This document shows positions 24,736-27,103 of a stretch of 27,103 nucleotides of DNA, piece by piece. The first letter of the stretch is position 1. Every line of letters begins with the position of its first letter. Source of the DNA: Promethearchaeota archaeon (GTDB taxonomy: Archaea > Asgardarchaeota > Lokiarchaeia > Sigynarchaeales > SOKP01); the NCBI GenBank assembly GCA_019057775.1, contig JAHLWT010000206.1:1-27103 (forward strand), read 5' to 3'. The notes under the pieces are model-generated. The model saw nothing but the letters and a program-made list of their open reading frames with translations. It made no database searches and was not told the DNA's origin. The translations under genes were made by a program, and so were the position numbers.

Positions 24736-26046
24736 ATGACTGAAGAAGGTTATATCGAAGTATATGAATATCAATCGTTTCCAGATTCCGTGAGAATTAA
24801 AGAAGAAAATTTTGAAGATTTTAAAGTAAACTTTATAAATACACATTTTCTAAAATTACTACATAAATCTAAAGACCAAAAGACAAATGAATTTGTTCTA
24901 AATTTAAAGGCAAATTTCTATATTGGAACGGCCAGATTTCCCCAAAATCAAAATTTCAAAATACTTCCCCGATTTAAAAATGCTAAATTCAATGAGATGT
25001 TTAAAAATATAAAGGAATTAAAATATGAGAATATCCTTTTTGATATATTTCAAAAACTCAATCCTAGCTCTGATTTTATAAAAAATTTTATCGAAAATTT
25101 CTTAAATATTACAGAAAAACTAATTAGTACAGGTTTAAGGAAAAATTATAAATATAATATTCAGAAAACAAACATCATTAAAGGAAAAATTATAATAGGA
25201 GAAAGTATCAAGAGATCAGATTTTATTTACGGAAAATTTATGTGTCAATTTGAAGATTTCAAGTTAGATACAACAGATAATCAGCTCATTAAATTAGCAT
25301 TATTTTATTTAAGATTCAACGCTTCTCCCAATCAGCAATTTAGAATTCGAAGGCTTTTAATACCATTAAAAAATGTTAGATTAAGAAAATTCACATCAAC
25401 AGATTTTGACAGAATTAAATATGATAGATTTAATATAAAATATCAAAAAGTCCACGCTTATTGTATGATGTTCATAAAGAAGTTCTCTTTTGGGTTTGAA
25501 TCTGGAAAAAGAGAATGTTTTCCAATGTTTCTTAATGCTTGGGATATTTATGAGAAATATCTAAGAGTTATTTTAGAAAAATATCTAAAAGAATCTTTTT
25601 CAAAGGATATACTGGTGATGAAAAACTTAGGTGGGAAGAATTTTAATTCTTGGGATAAAAAGAAAAACATTCCTGACATTGTAATAATGATTGATAATAA
25701 AGTATTGTTGCTTGGAGATGCAAAATATAAAAAAGAAATAAAAGCAAGTGATAGACATCAAGCAGGGAACTATCTTAGATGTATAAAAAAAATACATAAC
25801 TTAAAAGAAATTAATTTTGAAAAAGAGAATAGAAATATTATATTATTTTACCCATATAGCGGTAATAAAGAAGATGATGCTAGTAGAACACTAATCTTTA
25901 AGGACTTAGAAAAAAATGATAAAGATGAGATTGAAGGAAGAATTTATGCTTACTGGCTTGATTTATCTCGATTAGATGACGAAATATATTTAAGAACATG
26001 GGTAAATAAAATTGCTGAAAAATTTCTCATACGTATAACAGATTAA
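24736..26046 (+). CDS. mcrC: McrC-like PD-(D/E)xK nuclease subunit
   Basis: A 436-aa protein. The C-terminal nuclease core shows IPDIVIMI (P313-D314) and a strand ending GDAKYK (D328-A329-K330), a PD-(D/E)xK active site, followed by HQAGNYLRC, the typical McrC helix. The N-terminal and middle regions (1-290) are the helical and beta modules that dock onto the McrB ring. It is the cleavage subunit of an McrBC system. It follows the McrB-like gene on the same strand, 37 nt after the McrB stop, and no ribosome binding site is clear. The catalytic residues look complete, so the pair is probably functional. About 170 nt without a gene follow to 26219. Confidence 0.88.
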   Translation: MTEEGYIEVYEYQSFPDSVRIKEENFEDFKVNFINTHFLKLLHKSKDQKTNEFVLNLKANFYIGTARFPQNQNFKILPRFKNAKFNEMFKNIKELKYENILFDIFQKLNPSSDFIKNFIENFLNITEKLISTGLRKNYKYNIQKTNIIKGKIIIGESIKRSDFIYGKFMCQFEDFKLDTTDNQLIKLALFYLRFNASPNQQFRIRRLLIPLKNVRLRKFTSTDFDRIKYDRFNIKYQKVHAYCMMFIKKFSFGFESGKRECFPMFLNAWDIYEKYLRVILEKYLKESFSKDILVMKNLGGKNFNSWDKKKNIPDIVIMIDNKVLLLGDAKYKKEIKASDRHQAGNYLRCIKKIHNLKEINFEKENRNIILFYPYSGNKEDDASRTLIFKDLEKNDKDEIEGRIYAYWLDLSRLDDEIYLRTWVNKIAEKFLIRITD

Positions 26047-26219
26047 TAAAATATATATTTAGATATTTATTAATAAGTACCCCACACTCTACGTAATATA
26101 ATTAAAGCCTTATCTTGAGTTTTAGATCAGTTTTATCAGACCGATAAATTTCACCTATATATAGTGACTGGTCAATATCCAATTTCTCAACAGTAAAGGA
26201 CTCTGGAATGAATTCTGAA

Positions 26220-26939
26220 TTACATAGGACATTTAATTAAAAAGAACTGGGATCCGAAGAATCTTGTTTTTAGAGCTTTCTTATTTTTTTTTCCTACTTT
26301 TTTCACATAGTCAAGGGTACTTTGATTTTCAGATATTTCTCTCACTTCTTCAAGAACTCTAAGAGCGTCCTCTTTCCGTTCTAGTTTTAGCAAGATATCA
26401 GCCTTAAGAACATAATCATCCAGAGTATCATCATCAAGTACTGCTTCACCAAACTCATCATCATAACGAACCATAGGCATTTCTGCTCCTTCTTCTTCAG
26501 CACCAATATAGTAATCATCAGGTTCTTGTTCAATTGTTTTATCAATGGATTTTAAGGCATTTTTATAATCGGTCATTTTCAAGTAAATTGAGGTTTTGAA
26601 CCTGTAATAAGCTCGATCTTCAGATTCATGGAGAATTGCCTTATCGATTTCGATTAAGGCCTCATCAAATTGCTCGAGTTTAAATAGTATTTTCGATTTC
26701 GTATGGTATAAATAGCTCTCATTTAGTTTAATTACAATTGCGGAATTGATGGTTTCTAAAGCTTCATCATACTGCTTCTTTTTTTTCAGGAATGATGCTT
26801 TTAAATCGCGATAAAAGACATCTTCTTTGAGATGTATTCGGATGTCAATAGCTTTAAATAATTCTTCATACCTAATAGGTTTCCAAAACTGTAGAATATC
26901 AATTTTTTGGTCATATAATATATAATCTCCTGGAGCCAT
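26220..26939 (-). CDS. TPR-repeat protein
   Basis: A 239-aa protein with tetratricopeptide repeats. Helix pairs with the typical A/L/Y pattern (KKKKQYDEALETINSAI, KLEQFDEALIEIDKAI, KMTDYKNALKSIDKTI) cover about 45-150. An acidic segment (GAEEEGAEMPMVRYDDEF, about 152-170) follows, then a fourth TPR-like pair (DILLKLERKEDALRVLEEV). TPR proteins act as protein-interaction scaffolds; no enzymatic domain is present and the partner is unknown. The ATG is at 26939, with an AT-rich stretch (TTATAA, 26954-26959) upstream. It faces the McrC gene, convergent. The basic C-terminus (KKVGKKNKKALKTRFF) is unremarkable. Confidence 0.8.
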   Translation of the reverse strand: MAPGDYILYDQKIDILQFWKPIRYEELFKAIDIRIHLKEDVFYRDLKASFLKKKKQYDEALETINSAIVIKLNESYLYHTKSKILFKLEQFDEALIEIDKAILHESEDRAYYRFKTSIYLKMTDYKNALKSIDKTIEQEPDDYYIGAEEEGAEMPMVRYDDEFGEAVLDDDTLDDYVLKADILLKLERKEDALRVLEEVREISENQSTLDYVKKVGKKNKKALKTRFFGSQFFLIKCPM

Positions 26940-26975
26940 TTCAATTAGATAATTTATAACATAAGCATTTGTTCA

Positions 26976-27103
<128 letters not shown>

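Overview
The window looks like a defence island from an AT-rich archaeon. Protein-coding genes on both strands are often preceded, about 22-28 nt upstream, by TATA-like boxes consistent with leaderless archaeal transcripts. TTG starts are common and Shine-Dalgarno sites appear mainly inside operons. A leucine-rich-repeat protein with a zinc ribbon, a TPR protein and the base composition would fit an Asgard (Loki-like) archaeon, but that placement is inference; no rRNA, tRNA or marker gene is present.

Layout, left to right. (1) 1-104: the start of a minus-strand gene that runs off the window, with a Cys-Ser-Lys / DLYxG motif. (2) 153-4636: a restriction-modification locus. It has two divergent, paralogous SPPY-class DNA methyltransferases, a small PD-(D/E)xK protein, and a second PD-(D/E)xK endonuclease-like gene interrupted by one in-frame TAA just before its catalytic core. 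(3) 4653-5174 (minus): a QueT-type transporter for 7-deazaguanine (queuosine) precursors. (4) 5556-16446: a tightly packed five-gene operon. It encodes an unknown protein, a small helical (wHTH-like) protein, a ~990-aa P-loop ATPase, a small helical protein and a ~1790-aa DEAD/DEAH helicase with DUF1998. The order, sizes and motifs of the last four resemble DpdG-DpdH-DpdI-DpdJ of the bacterial 7-deazaguanine DNA modification/restriction island. Here the helicase also carries a C-terminal Schlafen-type AlbA_2 domain. (5) 16568-20859: a pRiA4b ORF-3-like protein with a coiled-coil insert, then two tandem beta-CASP/RNase J-like metallo-beta-lactamase nucleases. (6) 21005-21676: a HAD-like protein and a 32-codon zinc-ribbon ORF. 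(7) 21701-22759 (minus): a zinc-ribbon plus LRR protein. (8) 22908-26046: an McrB/McrC-type modification-dependent restriction pair. (9) 26220-26939 (minus): a TPR protein, then low-complexity poly-T/poly-A sequence to the window end.

How it may work together. The R-M locus would mark DNA and cut unmarked DNA, and McrBC would cut foreign modified DNA. The central operon would be an ATP-driven restriction machine. Its resemblance to Dpd restriction genes and the adjacent QueT transporter suggest it senses or partners with 7-deazaguanine-modified DNA. No DpdA-like transglycosylase is visible here, so the modification half must lie outside the window or the system works without it. All functional links are inferred from sequence and context.
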